Shown here piece by piece: positions 10,951 to 21,366 of a stretch of 64,000 bases of DNA; position 1 is the stretch's first letter, and every line of letters starts with the position of its first letter. This stretch comes from Phialophora verrucosa (taxonomy: Eukaryota; Ascomycota; Eurotiomycetes; Chaetothyriales; Herpotrichiellaceae): assembly GCA_002099365.1 (NCBI GenBank), contig MSED01000003.1, positions 3,038,001-3,102,000 of the forward strand, given 5' to 3'. Position numbers and translations under genes: made by a program. Below the pieces are notes generated by a model that searched no databases, had not been told where the DNA came from, and saw only the letters and a list, made by a program, of their open reading frames with translations.

Positions 10951-11955
10951 ACGCAGCTCATTGACGCTCAAGCAGTGAATATCAAACCGCCGCTTGGCAG
11001 CGAACTGACTTCACTTTCAACGCACAACCAGCCCACGCAGTTCACGCAGTCCTGTGAGTTATCTTTCTCTTCCATCTTTCACACTTTCTCGAACACCTTC
11101 ATCTCTTCCACACCATCTGCAACCGCAAGCTTCTCAGTTTCACCTGCTCCTTGCTCAACCTCAACTTCTACAAAAACATCATTTCCTCACCCGAGGGCCC
11201 TCGCAGCGATCTTTGCGCGAGATCTTGCACCGGCGACCTGAGTTGAGCCTCAAACACAACTGTCGGACTGAGTTCCAGCAAAATTTCTCTTCGACCACTC
11301 TTCTTCCGCTTTTCTTCAACAACTCCTCAACCGCGTTTCTGAGAAAGACCTCTTCTTCGTGTCACAGCCACTCCTTCTTCCGAAGACCTCGATCCCTTCT
11401 GCAGTTCGTGACTGTTCTCTCACACTACGTCTTTCTCTACCACAACGGTTGCGATCTCAACTTGGCGACACAAGAAACTCCTGCCAATAAAGACACGGTC
11501 ATAACCTCAAGACAGCGCCTTCTCCTGTTAGCGCGAGCAGCTCTGCGACAGCGAGTCTACAAGATTTCGGCCTTGTTCTTCCACTCGAACTCCAAGGACC
11601 TGCACAACGACCGCCTTCGACTGACCGCGATTCTACCGCACCTCAATAACACGGCAACACGGTTTCACTCACCAAATTCACTTGCCATTGTTCTGCCCCG
11701 ACTTCCATTCATCACACAGTGGACAAGAAACGCCCTATTGAGACCGCCATTGTTCTTTTTTTCTCTTCAGTCACCAACACAAAGAGGCGTTTGTCTTTTG
11801 TCCCGACCTCAAACAAATTCTAAACACATTCAATCATCCACAACGCTCGTGTCCTACCTCGAACAACATCGAATCCTGACCGATCAGTTGTTTCAAAAAG
11901 TACCAACACGACCCTGAACATAACCTTTCGTGTGTTCTGCCGAGGATTGCCCATC
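10951..11955 (+). promoter_or_regulatory. Long pyrimidine-rich upstream/leader region of the coiled-coil gene
   Basis: About 1 kb before the ATG at 11956 is strongly C/T-rich on the coding strand and poor in G. It has an A/C-rich background and many CTTC/CAAC tracts, as in fungal 5' leaders but far longer than elsewhere in the window. An open frame of 287 codons (11054-11917) lies inside but encodes only low-complexity Ser/Leu/His/Thr/Arg text and is out of frame with the gene, so it is not called as coding. Whether this is one long 5' UTR, a spliced leader or promoter DNA needs transcript data. Confidence 0.45.
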
Positions 11956-14763
11956 ATGTCTCAAAGACCTTTCAAACAACTTCTCGTTCCATCACACCTG
12001 GAAGACATCCGATCATTGCTACCGATCATTTTCATATCACTGACGTTACTGGCATGGTGGATCCCCCAACTGCCGAGTGAGGAATGGGAGGATTGGCCTT
12101 ACACGATACCCATCTCGATCGGCATTGCCTCCTTCTTGTGGACCGTGTTAATCTCACACAATGCTATTCTCAGTCCTGATGCTGATGCCTCGACACTACA
12201 AGATGCCTTTGCGGCATTGCTCTGGAACTACCTCGACGTATGGAAGTGTTTGTTGCTACTTCTCCACGACCTCGTCTATTCCATCATGTGGCTTGTATTA
12301 TGGATCCCATCTTCACTGAGAAAGCTCTGCATCACCGTCTTCAACAGTCATTGTGTCACTACAGCCAGAACTGCCCTCATCTCTACCGCTCATGTTGGCA
12401 TCGACACCCTCCGACCGAGCTGGCAAGCCGTATGCTCCGCCATTTCATCTGTAAGGACGTCAATACATGACGTCCTAGCCCAGAGAAAGGCATATCGAGC
12501 TGCGGTGCAAGAGGCCGCTCGGCTCAAAGAGGAAAATTCGAAGATGAAGATGGTCGCAGCCAAGGTCAAAGGCAAGGTCTCGAAGCTAGTTAGCAAAGTC
12601 AAGACCGAGTCTCTTCTGTTCAACCGTTTCCGCAAGGGACTGCCGTCCTCATTCGACTCGTACGACTTCAATCGCAAGGTCATCCAAAGCAAGAACCAGC
12701 ACATCTGGGATCAAGCCGAGGAGATCAAGGCGTTGGAGGAGGAGCTTGAGGCCACCAAGAAGCTCATCGGTCTGGACGGTTCGCGCGTCGCCCGCCTCAC
12801 GGAACAGCTAACGCACGCCGACGATGCCAACAAGGCAATCACCGCCCGTGTCGAGGAGCTCGAAGCGCGGCTGGCGGCAGCGAACTGTTCCGGTTCCGAT
12901 GAGTCCGGAAAGCTTCAGACGCAAGTCGAAGCTTTAAAGACGGCCCTCGAGTCGGAGAGGGCGGCGGCCAGGAACGAGAAGGCTGGCCTTCTGTGGTCCG
13001 TGGGGTCTGAGAAGGTCCGAGCCGATGCGCTTCAGCGTAAGCTGGAAGCCGCGGAGGCAACCTTCAAGAAGACGCTTGCGGACCAAGAAGCGCAAGCAGA
13101 GGAGGACCTTGGCGACATCGCCAAATTGAATGCCGACTTCGCCAACGACGCCGTCGCGAAGGACGCCCGGATCAAGGAGCTCGAGGAGCGCCTTGCCGCA
13201 GCAGTTGTCTCCCCCGTCGCCACCACTGATAGTGGTGTTCAGACCAGTGTTTCCATGCAGGAACTGCAGGGCACTGGCGCGGCGGGCGCTGAGGCAGCTG
13301 TTTGTGGCAATGCGGCTGCCGAAGAGGCCTTGAAAGCCAACGTCATGACGTTGGAAGAAGAGGCTGCCTCTCTCAAGGCAGCCAATTCCCAACTGAAGGC
13401 GGAGGTCGGGCAGGCGGAGTCGGCAAGGGCGTCGGCCGAGGAGGGTACCGCGGCCCTCAAGCAGCAGCTGGCGGATGTCACCGCCGAGCTGGAGGATACG
13501 AAGAAGGCTGCTGCTGAGAAAGCCAATGCGGGGCTCGAATCGGTCGAGCAAGAACTTAGAGTCGCTCGGGGCGAACTCGAAACCGTCCGGGAGCAGGTCG
13601 AAAACTCCAATGCGGCCACAGGGCAGTGGCAGGCTTACTGGAAGGAGGCAGATCGATGCCGAGAAGACAATGCCCAGAAGCTGATCGCCTGTGGTCAGGA
13701 GATCGACCGGCTCCGGAAAGGCCGAGACTTCGCCTATCAACGGGCGCAAGAGGAGATGAGGAAGAAGGAGCAGGCGGAGAGAGACCGCGACAGCGAGAAG
13801 GCGAAGAAGGAGCAGCGCCAACAGCAGCTCCAGGAGAATCAGCGGCAGGCCGACCAAGCGAAGCGAGACTTCCAGAAGCAGCTCGAAAAGGCTGAAGAAG
13901 TCTGTCGGTCCAAGGACGAGGAGATCAGAGGCCATCTGGCAACGATCGCAGAGCTGACCATGGCGGCTGCCGACGATATGGAGGTCGATCCAGCGACCCC
14001 TATCACAGCGCCTGTGCCGGCTCCCGTCCTGAGCTCGGGCGACATGGAGGTCGAGGCACGAAGCACCCCGGCCTCCACAGCACCGCAAACTCCTACGCCG
14101 CATCGCTCCAGCGGATTTGGCTCCAGCGTCTCGAGCTTCCAGAGCCAATCGACTACAGGTCGATCAGTGGGCACGCCACTTTCAGAGCTCGGCAGAGCAG
14201 CAGACTTGCGACAGCGTCAAATTGACGACTTAAACAGAAGACTGAATGGCCAAGCCGACCATATCAAAGAACTCTTCGCCGAGAGAGACGAGCTCGAAGA
14301 AGACAACGCAAAGCTAGAGCGTGAAAAGTGGAACTTGGTCGAGAAGATCGAGAAGCTCGAGAAAGAAATGAAAGGCCTCAAGCAGAAGATCGACAAGTTC
14401 GACGAGGCAGAGAACGAAGCACAGATCGACAATGCGTTCCTGAGAGATGAAATCGATGAACTCAAGCAGAGTATGTCGAAGGTGGAGGAACTCAAGCAGA
14501 TGAATCTGGCTTTGTCGAACCAAGCTGAAGCTTCAAGCATGTCGGCGAGGATGTACAAGGAGAAGGCAGATGCTGCAGAAGCCAAGGTCGCGCAGCTGCG
14601 ACCAACAACACAACCAGAAGAAGCACCCGGGAGTCCTCGCAAAGTTGCAGGCATGAAGCGCACCGCTCAACAAGATCAAGCCGCCAAGAAGGCGAACACA
14701 AGCACAAGTGCGAATCCATTCGCCAATCTACTGCAGCCTCAACAACAACCACCACAGCAGTAA
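11956..14763 (+). CDS. Membrane-anchored giant coiled-coil protein
   Basis: Single exon, 935 aa, first true ATG at 11956 (MSQRPFK). Residues about 20-125 hold three hydrophobic segments (around LLPIIFISLTLLAWW, ISIGIASFLWTVL and YSIMWLVLWIP), enough for membrane anchoring. Residues about 180-640 and 740-880 are long heptad-rich coiled coils (KALEEELEATKK, RDELEEDNAKLEREKW). Between them is a Pro/Ser/Thr-rich hinge with two DMEV motifs. The C-terminus is basic, then Gln/Pro-rich. The layout suggests a tether or scaffold on ER, nuclear envelope or other membrane, but I recognise no named family. The tail runs into a decayed repeat zone in which the same frame stays mostly open past the TAA. Confidence 0.82.
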   Translation: MSQRPFKQLLVPSHLEDIRSLLPIIFISLTLLAWWIPQLPSEEWEDWPYTIPISIGIASFLWTVLISHNAILSPDADASTLQDAFAALLWNYLDVWKCLLLLLHDLVYSIMWLVLWIPSSLRKLCITVFNSHCVTTARTALISTAHVGIDTLRPSWQAVCSAISSVRTSIHDVLAQRKAYRAAVQEAARLKEENSKMKMVAAKVKGKVSKLVSKVKTESLLFNRFRKGLPSSFDSYDFNRKVIQSKNQHIWDQAEEIKALEEELEATKKLIGLDGSRVARLTEQLTHADDANKAITARVEELEARLAAANCSGSDESGKLQTQVEALKTALESERAAARNEKAGLLWSVGSEKVRADALQRKLEAAEATFKKTLADQEAQAEEDLGDIAKLNADFANDAVAKDARIKELEERLAAAVVSPVATTDSGVQTSVSMQELQGTGAAGAEAAVCGNAAAEEALKANVMTLEEEAASLKAANSQLKAEVGQAESARASAEEGTAALKQQLADVTAELEDTKKAAAEKANAGLESVEQELRVARGELETVREQVENSNAATGQWQAYWKEADRCREDNAQKLIACGQEIDRLRKGRDFAYQRAQEEMRKKEQAERDRDSEKAKKEQRQQQLQENQRQADQAKRDFQKQLEKAEEVCRSKDEEIRGHLATIAELTMAAADDMEVDPATPITAPVPAPVLSSGDMEVEARSTPASTAPQTPTPHRSSGFGSSVSSFQSQSTTGRSVGTPLSELGRAADLRQRQIDDLNRRLNGQADHIKELFAERDELEEDNAKLEREKWNLVEKIEKLEKEMKGLKQKIDKFDEAENEAQIDNAFLRDEIDELKQSMSKVEELKQMNLALSNQAEASSMSARMYKEKADAAEAKVAQLRPTTQPEEAPGSPRKVAGMKRTAQQDQAAKKANTSTSANPFANLLQPQQQPPQQ

Positions 14764-15607
14764 GGCCAGGTGCAACAACAGCACCAACAGCAAGGTCAGA
14801 TTCAGATTCAGCCTCAGCCAACCCATCCCGCACCAGAAGCACAGAGAGAGATGGTACAAGAGCCAGAGATATCAGAAGAAGACATATGGAACCTCAGAGA
14901 CGAAGCGGAGCACTAAAACCGGGACGAACGTGTCATGTCACGCAACCAAGCTCGGAGCTGAAGCACAGTAAGAGAGACGGAAGCCAGGCCACACCAGAGA
15001 TGTTCCGCAGAGGACATAATGGAATCACAGAGACGAAGGGAGCCTTGAAATCAGCACGAATATGACATGACGCCCAACCAAGCTCGCAGCCGAAGCACAG
15101 AAACAGAAGACCTAGGCTAAATCACCCCCCAGCTGAAGGACCGCAACACACAAGACGAAGGCAGGCCAAGCGAGAGATATCAGAGAGACGAAGCAGGGAA
15201 CTGGAATTGGTATGAATATGCAGCGCCAGCCGATCAGCCCGCAACCGAAGAGCATCAACCGAAGAACATCAACCGAAGAACATCAACCGAAGAACATCAA
15301 CCGAAGAACATCAACCGAAGAACAGCAACCGAAGAACAGCAACCGAGGCGCAGGACAAGCCAGAGATATCAGAACAGAAGACAAGAAGTCAGAGAGGCGA
15401 GGCAGTGGAAATATGGCGACGATCCGCAAGCAGAGACGCAGGCCATGTCAGAGACGTCAGAAAGGAAGACAGGAAACCAAGGAGACGAAGCAATTCAGCC
15501 TGTGGCTGAAGAACAGCAACAGGAGACACAGGCCAAGCCGGAGGAGACATCAGAAGATGACAGGGAATCACAGGGACAAAGCAGAGCGCTGAATTAGGTA
15601 GAATATG
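14764..15607 (+). repeat. Degenerate ~130-bp tandem repeat zone behind the coiled-coil gene
   Basis: Copies of a purine-rich, T-poor unit recur at about 14860-14939, 14988-15070, 15164-15220, 15354-15416 and 15531-15607. Shared words are AGCCAGAGATATCAGA, GGAATCACAGAGACGAAG and GAATATGA. A second shared word, AACCAAGCTCG followed by AGC, occurs at about 14944 and 15076, 132 bp apart. The copies differ by many substitutions and indels. In the frame of the upstream gene the zone reads as Gln/Glu/Arg-rich protein broken by stops at 14761, 14914 and 14959, among others, up to a final TAG at 15595. Confidence 0.75.
15242..15350 (+). repeat. 14-bp minisatellite (AACCGAAGAACATC)n
   Basis: About 7.5 head-to-tail copies of a 14-bp unit, nearly perfect in the middle (only CAT to CAG changes at the right end and one GAG at the left). 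Because 14 is not a multiple of 3, one frame cycles through all three readings and gives a 14-residue protein period (QPKN, INRRTS, TEEH). Confidence 0.92.
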
Positions 15608-15668
15608 CCATTCATCAGTGGATGCTCAAGTCTATCAGCCCAGTCTAGGGAAACAAGAAATATCCTTT

Positions 15669-17276
15669 TCACTCAGTAGCCTCCTTTCGCTTTGCGGAAG
15701 GAGCCAAAACACCGTTCGCTGTGAGACTCGACCGGGAAGCAGAGCCTGAAGACGTGTCCGCCTCGGGCTCAGCTGTCATTACATTGCGGATCAAAGGTGC
15801 CGAACTCGAATTCGGCAGGTCATCATCATCGTCATCCACCTCTTGATACCGCTGCTCGTCCCTCTTTATCAGTTTCTCGCGCGCCTCCTCCCGCATCTTG
15901 ACCACTTTCAGGTAATTGTAGCTTGCGATGCTGATGATGGTGACGATCAAACCCGAGATGTTCACCATAGATAACTCATCGTGGAAGATGATCCCGGCGG
16001 CACTGATGGTGACAACTTCCTTGAAGATGCCGCAAATACTGAGCGTCACGACGCTCGTGCGTTGCAGCAGTGTGAATTCGCTGGCGATCATGCAGAATGC
16101 GATGCATCCAGGGACGATCAGCAGCAGGAGGGCCTTGAGGACTCCGTGCTCCCTAAATAGGAGGAACAGACCCGTGATGACTGCCGAGGGCGTTTCAGAG
16201 ACGCATGCGATGAAGAACAGCGTCACGAACATGATTGGCGCGATGAAGAACATTGTCGCAAATGGATTCGACGTTGCAGGATGGCGGAGGAGCAGGATCT
16301 GCGTCAACGCCCAGCGGAAACCGGAGAAGAAGGACGCAGAAATGGCCAGGGCGAAGCCTAGGGCGTGAAATGCTGTCTCGCCGGCGACCATCATGAGGAC
16401 TCCCAGCGTCATGGCGAGGATGATGAGTATGAGCTTCAGGGACGGCTTTTCGAGGCGGAAGAGGAAGGCGAACACAAGGACGAAAATGAGGACCGACGAT
16501 TTACACATTGTGTAGAATGTTAAAGTTATGAATCGGAGGGAGGTGTTGCCGAGTCCAATGTCAAGAGAAGTCGTAGTGCCCGTTGGCACGAGCCGTGTGA
16601 AATAGAATAAAGGCGTAACTAGTGGTTTTGAGGGTTGTGAACCGTCTGGGTTCCGCGGGACGGATGGTCGTAATGATGGGAACGCTATGAGGACAGAAGA
16701 AGCCAATATAAACTGGACCACCATGTGTAGCGACGTTGCGAATAAAGGAAAGTGGAAGTCGAGGTGGTCGGATGAGAACATCATCTTGTTGTACTGCAGC
16801 AGTCAGTCAATGCCAGGAGACCAGGCCAGCAAACTCACAATGGATATAGCCAGAGAAAAGAAGTACCACAGGCCTATGAGGACGGCGTTGATGATCAAAT
16901 TGCGCAGGACGTTCTTGTCTGCCTCTTTCGCTTCATCCTTGGACAAGCCTGCAGCGCCAGCAATGCGGGCATCGAGGCCATCTCGCCGCCGCTTCCTCTT
17001 GATGTACTTGCGTCTGTCATGTCGGCTCAGGCCGGTCTCTGCATCCTCATCGCCTTCAACATCCGAGTCCAGCAGACCTAATTCGTGTTCTTCTGATTCC
17101 GACATGGAACCTGCCTCATCTTCTGAGCCTTCGTCTTTCGACTCGGATACGGAGCCTGTACCTCGCCGCCTGTACTTACGACGAGGATTGATGGCCAAGA
17201 TATTCCCGTCAGCCGTAGCTGGAGGTGCGACGGAAGACGGTCTTGAAACGCGGTCGGTGTAGGGTGGTGTGTCCAT
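15669..17276 (-). CDS. SLC35 / triose-phosphate-transporter family membrane protein
   Basis: Two exons, 17276..16839 and 16793..15669, with a 45-bp intron; 520 aa. The join restores the family text FFSLAISIYNKMMFS, as in SLC35C2-type proteins, supporting the splice. About 125 N-terminal residues are polar and acidic (SESKDEGSEDEAGS). Then come roughly ten transmembrane helices of the drug/metabolite transporter fold, including FHFPLFATSLHM, SFFSGFRWALTQILLL and the closing TIISIASYNYLK. The C-terminal tail has a run of seven Asp. Likely a Golgi or ER nucleotide-sugar or sugar-phosphate transporter of the yeast Ymd8/SLC35C2 branch; substrate not predictable. Its 3' end is close to the repeat zone of the neighbouring convergent gene. 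Confidence 0.9.
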
Positions 17277-17983
17277 GGGAAGGACGAGAGACTGCCGCAG
17301 GGACGTTCAAGTCATGGAAGGATGTCAGAAGGAAGGAGGGACAGAGGGTGAGCGAGCGACGGCCAGCCTGATCGACATACAGTCAGAACGATGACAATGA
17401 GTCTGGTGGAGAAGAGTACATGCAGAAGATGGAGGTGTTGACACGACTTCAGACAAGGGGGTCAGCCATCAATCAGCATTCAGCCCCTGCGGAGCATGCT
17501 CAATCTTATCGTGTATTAGGCGTCTTTTGCTAGTGGCGGATCAAGATATCCGATCCTCCAGCAAGATCGATGGGTACGTATCAATTACTCGTACGAGTAT
17601 CGCTGTATCGATGCTGGTGCCAGGCGAAGAAGGCCATCATTGCGGGCCGGCCTCGACCTCATCACCACATGACGTACGACGAGTAGGACTGCCTTGAGCC
17701 CTTCCACGCCTTCTCACCCAGGCTTGCAAGTCGATGAATTAGGTAAATTGCTTTTTGCTGCTTCCTTCGTATTCCTGTGCCTTAGTCATCCTCCTCTGTC
17801 TCTTTTTGTGCGTCCCCGTGATACACGTTTGAAACACACTTCTCAGAGCGCCCCCAGGAAGCGTCCTTCACTCAGTCACTGTCACCTGTCACTTCTTCGC
17901 GCTTGTTGACACTGGACAGTCTCCTACTCTACCTCCCAGAACCTTGATCCGATCACACAACGAGAAGTCAGCCCCAATTCATC
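17277..17983. promoter_or_regulatory. Divergent intergenic region, SLC35 / GH15
   Basis: 707 bp with both promoters. C/T-rich tracts occur before the GH15 start. No other gene seen. Confidence 0.45.
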
Positions 17984-20108
17984 ATGGGCGACGCATCACA
18001 GCAGGCAAAGCCCCAGCAGATCGAAGACTATGGCCTCATCGGAGATATGAGAACCTGCGCCTTGGTTGGTAAGAATGGGAGCATCGACTTCATGTGCTGG
18101 CCTCAATTCGACTCGCCGTCAATCTTCGCCAACGTTCTCGACACCTCCAAAGGCGAAGGGGGTCATTGGAGCATCAGTCCAAGGGGTGCAACTGTTCGAA
18201 AGCAGAACTACCGCGGCTCCTCAAACATCTTACAGACCAAATGGATCGACGAGAACGGTGTGGTTGACCTGACCGACTTCTTCGCCTTGTCAACACACAA
18301 CAAGGTGCTTAGGGACAAATGGAGCGGCTCAACCCTGGTTAGGAAATTGGAGTGTGTCCGCGGAAAGATGTCAATCGATATAGAGCTCTGTCCTCGACCG
18401 GACTATGCTCGCGATAAAGGGTCAATGAAGAGCACGCAGGTCAAACGCGAGGACGGCACCTACCATCAGAAAATCTACTGGGTCCCACACGAGAACGATA
18501 ACACAGACCCCAAAGACGTTCCAGACTTCTTCGCAACCTACTGCACTCATGATCAACCTCTCAGCCATTCGCCCGCCATGTTTCAACTGGCCAGACCTAA
18601 AGATGGCAAAGCAACCGAAGATGTGACTCGATCATGTCGAGCTCACTTCGAACTCCAAGAAGGCCAACAGGTCTACATGATCATGTGCAACCGTCAGGTT
18701 GGCCCTCATCTTACAAAAGATCTTATGGTGAATCTCGAAGACGAGACTTACAAATTCTGGACTAGCTGGGTCCGAGCTTGCCTGTACCGCGGCCGCTTCC
18801 AACAGGAAGTCGAACGAAGCATGCTGATCCTCAAACTCCTAACCTACGATCCCACTGGTGCCATTTGCGCCGCCCCAACCTTCTCCCTACCAGAAGCGAT
18901 CGGCGGCCCTCGAAACTGGGACTACCGATACTCGTGGGTCCGAGACTCCAGCTTTACAGTCTATGTGTTCTTGAAAATGGGCTTCCCAGCAGAAGCCGAA
19001 GCCTACATCAACTTCATTTTTGCCAGAATTGCAGAATGGCGTAAAAAGGCCGAAGCAGCCAAGCCAGGAGAAATACATCACTTGCCCCTGATGTTTGGCA
19101 TCGATGGTTCTACCGACTTGCCCGAGCTCACACTTGATCACCTCTCGGGCTATCAAGACAGCGTCCCCGTCCGCATCGGCAATGCAGCAACAGACCATGT
19201 CCAACTTGACATCTACGGTGAACTTATGGACGCAATCTACTTGTACAATAAACATGGCAAACCAATCTGCTACGCCCAATGGCTCGACATCCGCTATCTC
19301 ACCGACTTCGTCTGCAGCGTGTGGAATCAACAGGACATGTCTATCTGGGAAGTCCGCGGCCGCAAACAACATTTCACCTATTCAAAAATCCTTCTTTGGG
19401 TTGCCGTCGACCGTGCCTTGCGTCTGTCCGAAAAGCGCAATTTCCCGTGTCCGAACCGCAACAAATGGATGGAGACACGCGACATTATATACGAAGAAAT
19501 CATGCAGAAAGGCTTCAACTACAAGATCAATAGCTTCGTGCAAAGCTACGAGTCGAACGAGACGCTGGATTCAGCAGTGCTAATCGCGCCATTGGTGTTT
19601 TTCATCGCACCCAATGATCCCCAATTCGTGAGCACTCTTGACCGCATCCTCCGCACGCCGGAGAAAGGAGGTCTCACGTCGGCGGGATTTGTCTTTCGCT
19701 ATGACCACGAACAAACAGACGATGGTATTCTCCCCCATGGCTTCTCACGTCCACCTCTCACTTCCTTTGTTCTGTCGCCCTCTGCCTACATCAGCTCATA
19801 CAAAGATACCTACTAACAATTGCTCAGGTGTTGGCGGCCGTGAAGGCACATTCGTAATGTGCACACTCTGGCTCATCGAGTCGCTCATCCGCGCAGGCAA
19901 GTACGATCGCAAGTATTTTGACACTGCGAACAGCATGTTCGAGACGGTCACCAACTTCAGGAACCACGTCGGTATGCTCTCGGAAGAAATCGCAATCAGT
20001 GGCGAGCAGCTAGGCAACACACCCCAGGCTTTCTCTCACCTCGCGTACGTCTCCGCGGCTATCAACCTGGAGAGAGTTACAAGAGGAGACTGGACTGTTG
20101 GGTTCTAG
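17984..20108 (+). CDS. Glycoside hydrolase family 15 protein (glucoamylase/trehalase-like)
   Basis: Two exons, 17984..19724 and 19828..20108; 673 aa. The intron is 103 bp and has a clear TACTAAC branch site near 19811. The N-terminus IEDYGLIGDMRTCALVGKNGS is the non-catalytic beta-sandwich start typical of bacterial-type GH15 enzymes. Around residue 307, GGPRNWDYRYSWVRDSSF marks the (alpha/alpha)6 barrel and catalytic acid region, and exon 2 carries SEEIAISGEQLGNTPQAFSH with the catalytic base. The splice restores DGVGGREGTF. There is no signal peptide or starch-binding module, so this is not a secreted glucoamylase. An intracellular alpha-glucoside or trehalose hydrolase is more likely; substrate unproven. 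Confidence 0.9.
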
Positions 20109-21366
20109 GGTAGACGATGATCTAGCGGTCCCAGGAATCGGCGACAGGACTGTCAGAGTTGGGATGTGAGCATTCTATCCCCCAGTTCACGAACAAGAAG
20201 GACATCCTCTCCACGACTTCGGCCGCGTTATGGGGGCCGCTGAGATCCCAGAAGATGTGGTCCAGGTCTTTGACTAGTCATTTGCGACAGCAGTTTGGGT
20301 AGCTCACATCTTGGCCATCTAGCCGAGCCTTGCAGTTCATGTGTTGATGGAGCCGCTCATGGTAAAGGTTGCAGATACTTGTCGTCATATGACGTTGCCT
20401 TGACTGGTGGTTTGCACGCCTCGAGATAATGGAGGCGGTGTTCTTCGCCATGCCATGTCCGAGGACACAAGTCACAAAGAAACTTTGTATCGAGCCTATG
20501 TAAGAGCATCAATCGAATTGGTCACTCGATAGCGGAATTGTCATAGGCGCTTTGTAAACTGGGGAGCCTCGAACAATCCCAATAGGTTTATCAACAGGTT
20601 TACAAAGTCGGTTGACCAGGGAATTTCGATGAGCTTGACTGCCAGAATCATCCTCTTAAGCCATGAATGCAGGGAATGAATTGTAATAGGTGTAATTCAT
20701 TCAGGAATGGTTCGCTGAAGAGGAAAGATGGTCGCGAGGCTGAAATCGAAAGGGGAGTCAGAACGACTGCTCCGCCTTCCCCGCCAACACTACTCCGTCC
20801 TCCGGATTTTGTTCAATTCGTGGAGCTACGGCACTCGAATGTTTTGGCCTTCCAGGACTGGTGGGTAGTTGTATTGGATCTGACATAAGTGGTAACAAAA
20901 CGTAGCGAAGAGGAAAGGTATATGAAGAGGAACAGGATGAAGACAGAATTTCGGGTTTGTCCATTAATTCCGGCCGGTTGAGCAAGGCTGCACCCCGGCC
21001 ACCGTAAGTTGCGGTCAGCTCAACATTGACTGCTGGCGAATCCCCAGCCAAAGCGGACACCAATCGACCACCTTGGCGGCCTAAATACGCTCCCTCGTGG
21101 AGGTGCGGAGGCGGCAGAGATGGTCGCATCTCTAGGCTGATTGGGGGGCCAATGCCTGTTCCCTTAGCCTCTGAAAGGGGCAGATTGATATCCTGGTAGA
21201 GTCTCTAGAGCACCAGTACCTCGATAGCCGTGACAACACCCACCAGCCGGGGGTATGCGCCCTAGCGCTCAGGTGAAGCCTCCCAAGGGTTCGCTTTCCC
21301 CCTATTCTCCAGGAGCACCTTCCAGCAGCCAGCAGTTTCGTTTCTTCATAAAGTGCCACACGTTCC
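20109..21366. other. Convergent intergenic region, no gene seen
   Basis: 1.26 kb between the GH15 stop and the LSM12 stop. Open frames are short and lack recognisable protein text. No repeat, tRNA or transposon remnant was recognised. Confidence 0.45.

Noticed and set aside
11054..11917. 287-codon frame in the leader of the coiled-coil gene
   Set aside because: Low-complexity Ser/Leu/His/Arg text from C/T-rich DNA, out of frame with the gene and without a splice partner; kept as a regulatory-region note.
12934..14148. 404-codon open frame antisense to the coiled-coil gene
   Set aside because: Leu/Arg-rich mirror of a Glu/Lys/Ala-rich coiled coil; produced by the composition of the sense strand.
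14761..14916. Programmed stop readthrough adding 50 residues to the coiled-coil protein
   Set aside because: The stop is TAA followed by GGC, not a known leaky UGA-CUA-type context; a decayed repeat tail explains the open frame better.
15212..15592. 126-codon frame over the minisatellite as a separate gene
   Set aside because: Generated by the 14-bp repeat and T-poor DNA; no promoter space or motif.
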